Of a stretch of 64,000 nt of DNA, positions 7,710 through 15,757 are shown in pieces. This DNA comes from Sinisalibacter aestuarii. GTDB lineage: Bacteria; Pseudomonadota; Alphaproteobacteria; Rhodobacterales; Rhodobacteraceae. The first letter of the stretch is position 1, and every line of letters starts with the position of its first letter. A program made the translations under genes and the position numbers. The notes under the pieces are model-generated. The model searched no databases and was not told where the DNA came from. It saw nothing but the letters and a program-made list of their open reading frames with translations. Location: the NCBI RefSeq assembly GCF_027923545.1, contig NZ_BROH01000001.1:881001-945000 (forward strand), in the 5' to 3' direction.

Positions 7710-9435
7710 GAAATTCCGGATCCGCCGGTCTCCCACACAGGCGGCGGGCGCGCATGCCACCGCCGAGAGGTTCGAGCGCGACGAGCCGCCGGCGGGCGAG
7801 GCTGCGGCTGCCGCGCCGACCGGCCAGCGCCCGCGCGGCGTGCCGCCGCGTGCACCGCGCGAGCTGAACCCGCTTGAGGCGAGCGTGGCCGATGGCACCG
7901 AAGACGGTTTTCCGGAAGAAGGCTTCAACACCGCCGGCCGCCGCGCCCCGGCATCCGCCGCGCAGAGCATGGCCGCGACGCCGCCGGGCGGTTCAGCCGA
8001 GCACGAGCTTGCTGAAATCCGTAAGGAGGGCCTGACCGGCCGCCAGCTTCGCATGGCCCGCCGCCTCGCGCAAAAGCACGGGCTGCCCGCGACGTCGGAT
8101 TACGACGCGGTGCGCCTGCTGCGCCGCAACGGCATTGATCCGTTCCACCGCGCCAATATGCTCGAACTGGTCTCCGCCGATGGCAAGCCGCCGCAACGCG
8201 CCGAGAACCAGGACCGGGTGCAACTGCCGCAAACCGTCGACAATTCGCCCAAACTGCCCTCGCCAAAGGTGATGGACGCCGCCGAGCGGGCGCGGTCGAT
8301 CATGGAGATTCAGGCCGACATCGCCCGTCGCCGCCGCCGCAAGCTTTCGCTTCTGTTCACGCGGCTCGCCTTCTTCGTCCTGCTGCCCACGCTGATCGCG
8401 GGCTATTACTTCTACGCCATCGCCACGCCGATGTATGCGACCAAGTCCGAATTCGTGATCCAGAAAGCCGAGGTCGGTTCGACCTCGCTCGGCTCGCTCT
8501 TCGCAGGGTCGGGGCTGGCCACGAGCCAGGATTCGATCACCGTGCAATCCTATCTCACCTCGCGCGACGCGATGCTGCGGCTGGATGCGGATCTGGCCTT
8601 CAAGGACCATTTCGAAAACCCCGAGATCGACGCGATCCAGCGCCTTGGCGCCAATGCGTCGAACGAGGAGGCCTACAAGCTCTACAAGCGCAATGTGAAG
8701 ATCGGCTTCGACCCGTCGGAGGGGATCATCAAGATGGAGGTGGTCGCGGCAAGCCCCGAGCTTTCGGCAGCCTTCTCCGAGGCGCTGATCCGCTATGCCG
8801 AGGAACGGGTGGACAATCTCACCACCCGGCTGCGCGAAGACCAGATGGCCGGCGCGGTATCGAGCTACCAGGAGGCGGAAGAAAAGCGCGCGGCAGCGCA
8901 GGCCGAAGTGCTGCGGCTGCAACAGGAACTCGGCGTGTTCGACGCCACATCCGAGGCCAGCACGCTCAACGGGCAGATCGCCACCTTCGAGACCCAGCTC
9001 AGCGAAAAGCAACTCCAGCTTCAGCAATTGCTCGACAATGCCCGGCCGAACCAGGCGCGGGTTGAGGGTGTGCGCGGCGATATCCGCCGGCTGGAAGCGC
9101 TGGTGGGCGATCTGCGCGCCAAGCTCACCGATGCGGGCGGCACCGCCTCGGGCGAAAGCATCGCACAGATCTCCGGCCAGCTCGCCGTGGCGCAGTCGGA
9201 TCTTGAGACCCGCACGCTGATGATGCAGCAGGCGCTGCAGCAGCTTGAAGCGGCCCGGATCGAGGCCAACAAGCAGACCCGCTACCTTGAGATGGGCGTG
9301 CACCCGGTGGCGCCGGACCAGCCGACCTATCCGCGTGCCTTTGAAAACACGATCCTCGCCTTCCTCATATTCGCGGGCATCTACCTGATGATCTCGATCA
9401 CCGCGTCGATCCTGCGCGAGCAGGTCTCGGGATGA
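7687..9435 (+). CDS. kpsE: Capsule polysaccharide export inner-membrane protein (KpsE/CtrB-like)
   Basis: This is a 582-residue protein. Residues 1 to about 215 are a low-complexity, Ala/Pro/Arg-rich cytoplasmic extension, unusually long for KpsE. A transmembrane segment follows (LAFFVLLPTLIAGYYFYAIA), then the periplasmic PCP-type sequence MYATKSEFVIQKAE. A long coiled coil rich in Ala, Glu and Gln comes next, and a C-terminal membrane helix, TILAFLIFAGIYLMISITAS. This layout fits the family that links the KpsMT exporter to the outer-membrane KpsD. The ATG at 7687 lies inside the kpsT end, indicating coupling; its stop overlaps the kdsA start. Confidence 0.85.
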   Translation: MTTPPKAKKFRIRRSPTQAAGAHATAERFERDEPPAGEAAAAAPTGQRPRGVPPRAPRELNPLEASVADGTEDGFPEEGFNTAGRRAPASAAQSMAATPPGGSAEHELAEIRKEGLTGRQLRMARRLAQKHGLPATSDYDAVRLLRRNGIDPFHRANMLELVSADGKPPQRAENQDRVQLPQTVDNSPKLPSPKVMDAAERARSIMEIQADIARRRRRKLSLLFTRLAFFVLLPTLIAGYYFYAIATPMYATKSEFVIQKAEVGSTSLGSLFAGSGLATSQDSITVQSYLTSRDAMLRLDADLAFKDHFENPEIDAIQRLGANASNEEAYKLYKRNVKIGFDPSEGIIKMEVVAASPELSAAFSEALIRYAEERVDNLTTRLREDQMAGAVSSYQEAEEKRAAAQAEVLRLQQELGVFDATSEASTLNGQIATFETQLSEKQLQLQQLLDNARPNQARVEGVRGDIRRLEALVGDLRAKLTDAGGTASGESIAQISGQLAVAQSDLETRTLMMQQALQQLEAARIEANKQTRYLEMGVHPVAPDQPTYPRAFENTILAFLIFAGIYLMISITASILREQVSG

Positions 9436-10280
9436 GTGCGCCCGTGCGGGCGCTCGATATCGGCGGCGTGCGGGTCGGCAACGACCTGCCGCTGACCCTG
9501 ATCGCCGGCCCGTGCCAGCTTGAAGGGCTCGACCACGCGCTGACCATCGCCGCGGCGCTGCAGGCGGCCTGCGCCGCCGAGGGGGTGGGCTTCATCTTCA
9601 AGGCATCCTTCGACAAGGCCAACCGCACCTCTGCGCAGGGTGCGCGTGGGCCGGGGATGGAGGCGGGGCTTGCGATGCTGGCGGGGGTGAAGGCCCGGCT
9701 CGGCGTGCCGGTGCTGACCGATATCCACCTGCCCGGTCAGGCTGCCCCGGTGGCCGAGGTGGCCGATATTCTGCAGATCCCCGCCTTCCTCTGCCGCCAG
9801 ACCGATCTGTTGCAGGCCGCCGGGCGCACAAGGCGGGCGGTGAATATCAAGAAGGGCCAGTTTCTCGCGCCGTGGGATATGGCGCGCGCCGCGGCCAAGG
9901 TATCGCAGACGGGCAACGAGGCGATCCTGCTCACCGAGCGCGGCACGTCCTTCGGCTACAACGCGCTGGTCACCGATATGCGCGCTCTGCCGGCGATGGC
10001 CGAAACGGGCTATCCGGTGATCATGGATGCGACCCATGCGGTGCAGATGCCGGGCGGCCACGGCGATGCCTCGGGCGGCGACAGGCGGATGGCCCCGGTG
10101 CTGGCGCGCGCAGCCGTGTCGCTCGGGATCGCCGGGGTGTTCATCGAGACCCATCCGGAACCGGACAGCGCCCCCTCTGATGGCCCCAATATGATCCGGC
10201 TTGACGATATGCCGGCGCTGATCGCAGATCTCGCGGCATTCGACCGGCTCGCCAAGGCCCGCCCGCTCCGGCCCGGCTGA
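9432..10280 (+). CDS. kdsA: 3-deoxy-8-phosphooctulonate (Kdo-8-P) synthase
   Basis: This is a 282-residue class I aldolase-fold enzyme that condenses phosphoenolpyruvate with arabinose 5-phosphate to Kdo-8-phosphate. Visible motifs are LIAGPCQLEG, FKASFDKANRTS, PVLTDIHLPGQ, LQIPAFLCRQTDLLQAA, VNIKKGQFLAPWDM, ERGTSFGYNALVTDMR and DATHAVQMPGG. It shares ATGA (9432-9435) with the capsule-export gene. Kdo forms the poly-Kdo linker of ABC-exported capsules and also the lipopolysaccharide core, so its place here fits capsule assembly. A metal-dependent or metal-independent type cannot be fixed by eye; the short CQ motif after GP is compatible with the non-metal form. Confidence 0.94.
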   Translation: MSAPVRALDIGGVRVGNDLPLTLIAGPCQLEGLDHALTIAAALQAACAAEGVGFIFKASFDKANRTSAQGARGPGMEAGLAMLAGVKARLGVPVLTDIHLPGQAAPVAEVADILQIPAFLCRQTDLLQAAGRTRRAVNIKKGQFLAPWDMARAAAKVSQTGNEAILLTERGTSFGYNALVTDMRALPAMAETGYPVIMDATHAVQMPGGHGDASGGDRRMAPVLARAAVSLGIAGVFIETHPEPDSAPSDGPNMIRLDDMPALIADLAAFDRLAKARPLRPG

Positions 10281-10324
10281 CGGGCGGATAGGTTCTGGCC
10301 TTTCGCGGGGGGCTTGCCTAGGCT

Positions 10325-10342
10325 CTCGGAAAATTTTCCGAG
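10325..10342. promoter_or_regulatory. 18-bp perfect palindrome just upstream of the MscS-type gene
   Basis: CTCGGAAAATTTTCCGAG is fully self-complementary, and its right edge overlaps the likely ribosome-binding GAGG, six bases before the ATG at 10349. It lies 45 bp after kdsA. It could be an operator or a translation-modulating hairpin. The lack of a loop favours a protein-binding site on DNA. Confidence 0.45.
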
Positions 10343-10348
10343 GTCATC

Positions 10349-11701
10349 ATGAAAGCCATTCGATTCCTTCTGTTTTCTCTCGCGCTCCTTGTCGCTGTCC
10401 CGGCCTCGGCGCAGAATGGCACGATCACCACGCGCGAAGGGTCGAGCGCCGCGATCCAGGCCGAATCCGACGCCGCCATCGCCACCCGCATCCGCGACAT
10501 CATCCACGAGCTCGACGGCTACGAAGATGTGACCGTCGCTGTGAAAGCGGGCATCGTCACCCTGCGGGGGACCACCCTCGATGCGGGGCTTGTCGAAAAG
10601 CTCGATACATTGGTCGAGCGCGTCGATGGCGTCGTGGCCATCGAGAACGAGGTTACACTGTCGACCAGCGTGGCGGACCGCCTCTCGCCGGTCTGGAAAC
10701 GGCTCGTCTCGCGCGCTCAGGCAACGGTGGCCTTCCTGCCGCTGATCGCGGTGGCGGCGGTGGCCTTCGGACTTGTCGTCTGGCTGGGCTTTTTCATCGG
10801 TAACCGCACCCAGCCCTGGGAACGGCTCGCGCCCAATGCCTTCATCGCCGACATCTACCGCACCGTGGTCAAACTCGCCGCATTGGTCGCGGGGATCGTC
10901 GTTGCGCTCGACATCCTCGGCGCCACGGCGCTGCTGTCGACCATCCTTGGCGCGGCGGGCATCGTCGGCCTCGCTATCGGTTTTGCCGTGCGCGACACGG
11001 TGGAGAATTTCATCGCCTCGATCCTGCTGTCGATCCGCCAGCCGTTCCGCCCGAACGATGCGATCGAGATCAATGGCGACGAGGGCAAAGTGATCCGCCT
11101 CACCAGCCGGGCGACAATCCTGCTGAGCTGGGACGGCAACCATATCCGCATTCCCAATTCGACCGTGTTCAAGAGCCGGATCCTCAATTACAGCCGCAAT
11201 CCCGAGCGCCGCTTCAAATTCGATATCGGCGTGGCCTATGGTACCGATCTCGCCGCCGCCAAAGTGCTGGCGGAAGACACGGTGGGGGCGCTGCCCTTCG
11301 TTCTGGAAAGCCCGGCGGTGAATTCCTGGACAACCACACTCAATGGCTCCGATATCGGCATGATCGTGGTGGGCTGGATCGACCAGCGCGAGACCGATCT
11401 GCAAGCGGCGCGCTCCGAGGCGATCCGCCAAGTGCTCATCGCCTTTGACCGCGCCGGTATCGAGATGCCCGAACCCACCTACCGCTTGCTCACCGCCGAT
11501 GCCGCGAGCGTGCCGGTGCCGCCGATGCAGGCCGCGCCGGTCGCGCCCAGGCCCGCGCTTGCCCCCCATCCCGTACCGGCCGGCGATCAGGTGCAGGACG
11601 TGGCGGCGACGCCCGAACACGAGCTGGAGAAGATGGTCAACGACGAGCGGCGCGAGACCGGGGCCGACGATCTGCTGACCCTTGGAACCCGCGCCGAATA
11701 G
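10349..11701 (+). CDS. MscS-family mechanosensitive channel with N-terminal BON-like domain
   Basis: This 450-residue protein has a signal peptide (MKAIRFLLFSLALLVAVPASA). A BON-like segment at about residues 40-105 reads ATRIRDIIHELDGYEDVTVAVKAG in style and ends in GVVAIENEV. Membrane helices follow, then the MscS pore and beta domain: GAAGIVGLAIGFAVRDTVENFIA, QPFRPNDAIEI, and HIRIPNSTVF. The C-terminus is a proline-rich, probably disordered tail. It would act as an osmotic safety valve in the inner membrane. The BON domain, placed in the periplasm, is an accessory seen in some channel subfamilies. Its ATG overlaps the region just after an 18-bp palindrome. Confidence 0.88.
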   Translation: MKAIRFLLFSLALLVAVPASAQNGTITTREGSSAAIQAESDAAIATRIRDIIHELDGYEDVTVAVKAGIVTLRGTTLDAGLVEKLDTLVERVDGVVAIENEVTLSTSVADRLSPVWKRLVSRAQATVAFLPLIAVAAVAFGLVVWLGFFIGNRTQPWERLAPNAFIADIYRTVVKLAALVAGIVVALDILGATALLSTILGAAGIVGLAIGFAVRDTVENFIASILLSIRQPFRPNDAIEINGDEGKVIRLTSRATILLSWDGNHIRIPNSTVFKSRILNYSRNPERRFKFDIGVAYGTDLAAAKVLAEDTVGALPFVLESPAVNSWTTTLNGSDIGMIVVGWIDQRETDLQAARSEAIRQVLIAFDRAGIEMPEPTYRLLTADAASVPVPPMQAAPVAPRPALAPHPVPAGDQVQDVAATPEHELEKMVNDERRETGADDLLTLGTRAE

Positions 11702-11726
11702 CGCGCCGCCGCGCCGCTTTTTTCGC

Positions 11727-11755
11727 TTGCAGCCCCGGGGCGCATTGAGTAGGAA
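11727..11755 (+). promoter_or_regulatory. Candidate sigma-70 promoter of tRNA-Gln
   Basis: TTGCAG (11727-11732) and TAGGAA (11750-11755) are separated by 17 bp and end 12 bp before the tRNA 5' end. The -35 box is good and the -10 weak, which is common for this taxonomic group. Confidence 0.4.
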
Positions 11756-11767
11756 CACCGGCGCTGC

Positions 11768-11842
11768 TGGGGTGTAGCCAAGTGGTAAGGCAGCGGTTTT
11801 TGGTACCGTGTATCGTAGGTTCGAATCCTACCACCCCAGCCA
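11768..11842 (+). tRNA. tRNA-Gln (anticodon UUG)
   Basis: The sequence folds as a complete cloverleaf. Acceptor arms are TGGGGTG (11768-11774) and CACCCCA (11832-11838). The D-arm contains AGTGGTAAGG. The anticodon stem is GCGGT/ACCGT around loop TTTTGGT, giving anticodon TTG. The T-arm is GTAGG-TTCGAAT-CCTAC. The discriminator is G and CCA is encoded at 11840-11842. It sits at the left border of the accessory region. Confidence 0.95.
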
Positions 11843-12778
11843 TTTTCTCGCAGTCTTAGTAAAATAAGTCACTGAAAACAAAGTAATTTCTGGGCAGGAC
11901 GCCGTTTGACTGGCGGGTTTTTCTATACAGTTCGCCCTCATTTTTGCTACACATTGCTGAAAACGATCTCGTCACGACCCGGACGGCCTAGGGGCCCGGG
12001 CCCGCAACCGAGATCGTGCGCGATTCCGAGGAACTACTCGCGGAGACCAAGGCCCGCGCCCGGTCTGAACTCGAAGCATGGGATAGCTTTCGTCTCAGCC
12101 TGCGCGCTGTTGACTTGCTCCTCCGGTTCGAGCTTCAGGACGAGCCAGTCGTGCCATCTATCACGAGCGCTGACCAGAAGCCGACTGGCGATGTTGGCCG
12201 GCTTATGGTCCTGCTGTGTGGGCGAATTCTGGGCGGCGTGGTCGGACGGTTCCGTGGGTTCATCGCGCAGAACGCAACAGCTGTTCCGACCAAAGCTTCG
12301 GATAGGTTTGTAGGATTGCCGAAAACCGTGCGCGATACCCATAATATTGCGCATTTCGCTCAATAGTTTGCGCGGGCGGGAAAAACAGGGATCCAGAGCG
12401 GAGCCGAAAAGAAAACCGGGAGTTTCCGACTTTTCCGGTTTGGCCGAAGGCGGGTGCGCGCCTCCGATCAGGATCCGTCGTTCGGCTCCCTCGCTCTCCA
12501 GCCCGCCTGCGCAGTGCAGATGCCCGGTCGCGATCAGGGGGAGGTCGGGGTTGCGCGACGTCGCGAATATAGAGCGGACAGTCTTTCGCGGCCCCAGGAG
12601 TCGATGGTAGGTCGCCAAACGTCCGAACCCGTCCGTCTGCCATAGGCCGTCCGTTGGCGCAACCGGCGTTCGGGTGTGACACCGCTTTTTGGCGGGGCTG
12701 CATCGAGGCGAACACGGTTCGCGTGATCCCGCGGCGCCTGTCGCTTGGCCGTGCGACGTGGGCCTGCACGGTGATTTG
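11843..12778. other. Gene-poor stretch after tRNA-Gln
   Basis: No convincing gene is visible in this 936-bp stretch. Several frames are open on both strands because of GC content, for example a plus-strand frame 12016-12366 starting MRDSEELLAETKARARSELEAW. This one begins like a helical protein, then loses coding character. The first 120 bp are AT-rich and the rest is GC-rich. No integrase is recognisable. It may hold decayed genes of an integrated element, but this is inference. Confidence 0.5.
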
Positions 12779-13954
12779 TCATCCCACCCGGGTGGCGATC
12801 TCCCTGAGCCGGGGCCTGGCGTGCCGGAAGAACATCGTGTAGCTTTCACAGAAATAGTTGTGCCCCGGCTCGCCGTCCTTCGAGCGCAGAATCCGGTGTT
12901 TGGGGCATCCACCATTGCAAACGGTGCGGAATTCGCAGGCCTTGCACTGAGCGGTCAGGCTGTCGCGCTTGGCGTCGCCAAATTCGTGCGCCGCGTCACT
13001 CCACGCCATCTCGCCGATGTCGCGCTCCATGATATTGCCAAGCTTGAACTCGGGATAGACGAAGTGGTCGCATGCGTAGAGATCGCCGTTGTGCTCAATT
13101 GCCAACCCGTTGCCGCAAGTCTCGGCGAAGATGCACAAACTCGCCGGGCGGCCCATCCATAGACCCACCTGGTTCTCGAAGAACTGCACGAACACCTGGC
13201 CGATGTCGTGGCGGTGCCACTGGTCGAAGACGTCGCAGAGGAACTTGCCGTAGGCCTTCGGTGCCACGCTCCACTCGGTGATGGCGTTCGACGGGTCGTC
13301 GTCTGCCTGTGGCGCGCTGGCAAGGTCGCCATCGGGCGCACGACGCTCGACGATCGGGATGAACTGCAGGTGCTCGGTGCCGAGTCCACGCAGGAACCGG
13401 TAGATCTCCTTGCCCTTGCCGGCATTGGCCCGGTGCACCGTGGTGAGGATGTTGAACTCGGCGCCATTGCGCTTGAGCGCCTCGAGCCCGCGCATCACTG
13501 CGTCGAACGTGGGTCGTCCCGCCCGGTCGCGCCGGTAGCGGTCGTGGATCTGTTTCGGCCCGTCGATGGAGATCCCGATCAGGAAATTCTCGCGGGCGAA
13601 GAACCGAGCCCAGGCATCGTCGATAAGGATGCCGTTTGTCTGAAGCGTATTCTCGATCCGAACGCCGGACGGGGCGTATTGCTTCTGCAATGCCACGGCT
13701 CGCTCGAAGAAGTCGACCCCCAGCATGGTCGGCTCGCCGCCCTGCCATGCGAACAGAACCTCCCGCATCCCCGCTCTGATCTCGGCCGCGATCAACCCCT
13801 GCACGTAGGTTTCCAGCACGTCATCGGGCATGCGGAACTTCTTCTCGTCCGGGTAGAGCTTTTCCTTTTCGAGATAATAGCAGTAGCTGCAATCGATGTT
13901 GCACCGGGGCCCGATGGGCTTGGTCATCACGTGGAAGGGGCGGGTTGCGGTCAT
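12779..13954 (-). CDS. Radical SAM/SPASM protein, anaerobic sulfatase-maturating enzyme family
   Basis: This is a 391-residue enzyme. The radical SAM motif is CNIDCSYCYY (C18, C22, C25). It is followed by LFAWQGGEPTMLG, TLQTNGILID and GISIDGP. The C-terminal SPASM region contains CGNGLAIEHNGDLYACDHFV and CKACEFRTVCNGGCPKHR, ligands for two auxiliary 4Fe-4S clusters. Family members convert the active-site Cys or Ser of arylsulfatases to formylglycine. No sulfatase gene is found in this window, so the client lies elsewhere or differs. The start (ATG at 13954) lies close to an IS remnant at 14000-14208, which may have altered its promoter. Confidence 0.88.
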   Translation of the reverse strand: MTATRPFHVMTKPIGPRCNIDCSYCYYLEKEKLYPDEKKFRMPDDVLETYVQGLIAAEIRAGMREVLFAWQGGEPTMLGVDFFERAVALQKQYAPSGVRIENTLQTNGILIDDAWARFFARENFLIGISIDGPKQIHDRYRRDRAGRPTFDAVMRGLEALKRNGAEFNILTTVHRANAGKGKEIYRFLRGLGTEHLQFIPIVERRAPDGDLASAPQADDDPSNAITEWSVAPKAYGKFLCDVFDQWHRHDIGQVFVQFFENQVGLWMGRPASLCIFAETCGNGLAIEHNGDLYACDHFVYPEFKLGNIMERDIGEMAWSDAAHEFGDAKRDSLTAQCKACEFRTVCNGGCPKHRILRSKDGEPGHNYFCESYTMFFRHARPRLREIATRVG

Positions 13955-13999
13955 GATCCCAAATCAACCGGTATCGACGACAATTTCAAGGCAATAACT

Positions 14000-14208
14000 G
14001 TCCCCCGTCACCGAACAGCTTCAACCATTTGTACAGAGAATGGGTGCTCACTCCGAACCGTCGGGAAACTTCCCGCACAGGATACCCACGCACTGTGATC
14101 TGGTGCACCGCATCCCGCTTGAACCCATCTCTGTAATTGCTTGCCCCATGTCGGCCTCCTTGCCTCAAAGTTAGGGGCCAAGGTGTCTACAAATCCAGGA
14201 CCACCTCA
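14000..14208 (-). mobile_element. IS3-family remnant (transposase OrfA N-terminus)
   Basis: Read leftwards, the fragment encodes YRDGFKRDAVHQITVRGYPV, then a helix-turn-helix, VSRRFGVSTHSLYKWLKLFG. This is the N-terminal DNA-binding segment of an IS3-family OrfA. Similarity stops after LFGD near 14000, where the frame runs to a stop at 13986. Upstream, TGAGGTGGTCCTGGATTTG (reverse strand, starting at 14208) looks like the IS terminal region. OrfB is absent, so this is a one-ended remnant of about 0.2 kb. Confidence 0.75.
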
Positions 14209-14356
14209 AATTGAACTGCGCCCTGCTCTGGAGTGCCGGCCACCTGGCGCGAAATACGGTCTGCTCATTGTCACCCGCCTCTTCCCTGGAAGCTGCGAGG
14301 GGTGGCGGCAGACGAATGCGAACTTCTCCCTGCCGACAAAGGAATACCGTCGCCGA
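14209..14356. other. Spacer between IS remnant and FG-GAP gene
   Basis: Nothing recognisable is present. It starts at the presumed IS end and finishes at the stop codon of the minus-strand FG-GAP gene. No terminator-like hairpin was found. Confidence 0.5.
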
Positions 14357-15565
14357 TCAGCGATTTACCGGCACAAGCAGAAAGTCAGGTCCGCCGCGAC
14401 TGGCGATTGCCAACATGGGGCGCCCACCGCCTGCAAGATCAATCACCTCGACATGCATTCCGTTCGCGGTCGCATCACCGGGCAAAAGGCCGGCCACGCC
14501 GGTGAAGTGCCCGGTGCCATCGTTCGTCAGCACCGCAAGCGGCGTGGACCAGCTGCGGCCCGTGAGGTCGCCGAACCGCGCGAGGACAATATCCATGGTG
14601 CCGTCACCGTCGAGGTCAGCCGCGGCCGCGTCCATGGTTGAGCCGCTGTCTGCCGGCAGCCGCGCCGACGTCTCATCGGTGAAATGGCCGGTTCCGTCGT
14701 TGATCAGCAGCCGGTCCTGCGAGTCGAGATCGGAAAACAGGCTCACATTGGCCAGATAGAGATCCAGGTCGCCATCGCCATCGACGTCGATCAGCTCCGC
14801 GTCGCGGGTTTCACCGGCAATCTGCCCGGCAAGCAGGGTCTCGCTGGCATCGGCAAAGCGCCCGCCCCCCAGCGCGACCAGAAGGCTGTTCCTCCCCTCG
14901 TTTGCCACCACAATGTCGGCAAGCCCGTCGCCGGTCACGTCGCCCAGTGCGAGATCCTGGGTGACCTGCGCACCTCCGGGAAACCCCGGATCCACGCGGA
15001 ACCTCCCCCTGCCGTCATTCAGCAGCAGGACATTTGGCCCGTTATTGCCGATGACAAGGTCCAGATCGCCGTCGCTGTCCATGTCGGCCATGATCACGGC
15101 GTTGGAAATGCCGGCAACCGGAAGCGGCCACGGCGATGGCCGGAACCGGCCGCTGCCATCGTTCAGCAGGTAGCTGTCGGTGCGGTCATCCTCGGACACG
15201 ACCACGAGGTCGAGATCGCCGTCGCCGTCCACGTCGCCAAGAGCGGCATCTTCGCTGTCATGCACCTCGCGCGGGGCCCATCCCGGCTCTGCGTCGCGGA
15301 AGCGCCCGGTGCCATCGCCCAGCAGCAGGATATTGGGCGCGAATTCCAGTGCCAGCACAAGATCGGCGTGGCCGTCGCCATCGACGTCGCCTTGTGCGAT
15401 ATCCATGGTGAAGTCTCTCGGGTCGCGGGTGCCGAGCCCATCATCGCGCCGGTATCCGCCCGGGTCGGCCCATGCCGCAGTTGCCGCCGCGAGCACCGCC
15501 AGCGCGGCGATCGGCGTGCCGGCATTTCGGCGAGCGCTCGCCCGCTGCGCTGCACATTTTGACAT
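14357..15565 (-). CDS. Secreted FG-GAP/VCBS repeat protein
   Basis: This is a 402-residue protein with an N-terminal export signal (NAGTPIAALAVLAAATAAWAD). At least six repeats follow, carrying calcium-binding DxDxDG-type loops: GDVDGDGHADLVLA, GDVDGDGDLDLVVV, ADMDSDGDLDLVIG, GDVTGDGLADIVVA, DVDGDGDLDLYLA and ADLDGDGTMDIVLA, each paired with a LLLNDG-like strand. It probably folds as an integrin-like beta-propeller outside the cytoplasm. The ATG at 15565 has a perfect AGGAGG eight bases upstream; a GTG at 15574 would lie inside that site. No catalytic domain is attached, so the role is unknown; adhesion or glycan binding is possible. It is divergent from the SMP-30-like gene. Confidence 0.85.
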   Translation of the reverse strand: MSKCAAQRASARRNAGTPIAALAVLAAATAAWADPGGYRRDDGLGTRDPRDFTMDIAQGDVDGDGHADLVLALEFAPNILLLGDGTGRFRDAEPGWAPREVHDSEDAALGDVDGDGDLDLVVVSEDDRTDSYLLNDGSGRFRPSPWPLPVAGISNAVIMADMDSDGDLDLVIGNNGPNVLLLNDGRGRFRVDPGFPGGAQVTQDLALGDVTGDGLADIVVANEGRNSLLVALGGGRFADASETLLAGQIAGETRDAELIDVDGDGDLDLYLANVSLFSDLDSQDRLLINDGTGHFTDETSARLPADSGSTMDAAAADLDGDGTMDIVLARFGDLTGRSWSTPLAVLTNDGTGHFTGVAGLLPGDATANGMHVEVIDLAGGGRPMLAIASRGGPDFLLVPVNR

Positions 15566-15757
15566 TTTCCTCACCTCCTGAGCGCATTGCGGCTCGGACC
15601 CGCGTCCGACCGTCCGCGTCCCGTTACACCCGCCTGCGGCCTATGAACGGCATTGGCGTTGTCAATAAGCCTTCATGCGATCATTCTCCTGTGCCCCGCG
15701 CCGATCCGTCAATAACCCGGCGCGCGCACCTGCCACGCAATCCGAAGGGAGACCCAG

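Noticed and set aside
10010-11758. 582-codon minus-strand open frame
   Set aside because: It is antisense to kdsA and the MscS gene; no protein family features.
12034-12915. 293-codon minus-strand open frame after tRNA-Gln
   Set aside because: It overlaps the 3' end of the radical SAM gene in another frame, and its Pro/Arg/Ser-rich sequence resembles translated non-coding DNA.
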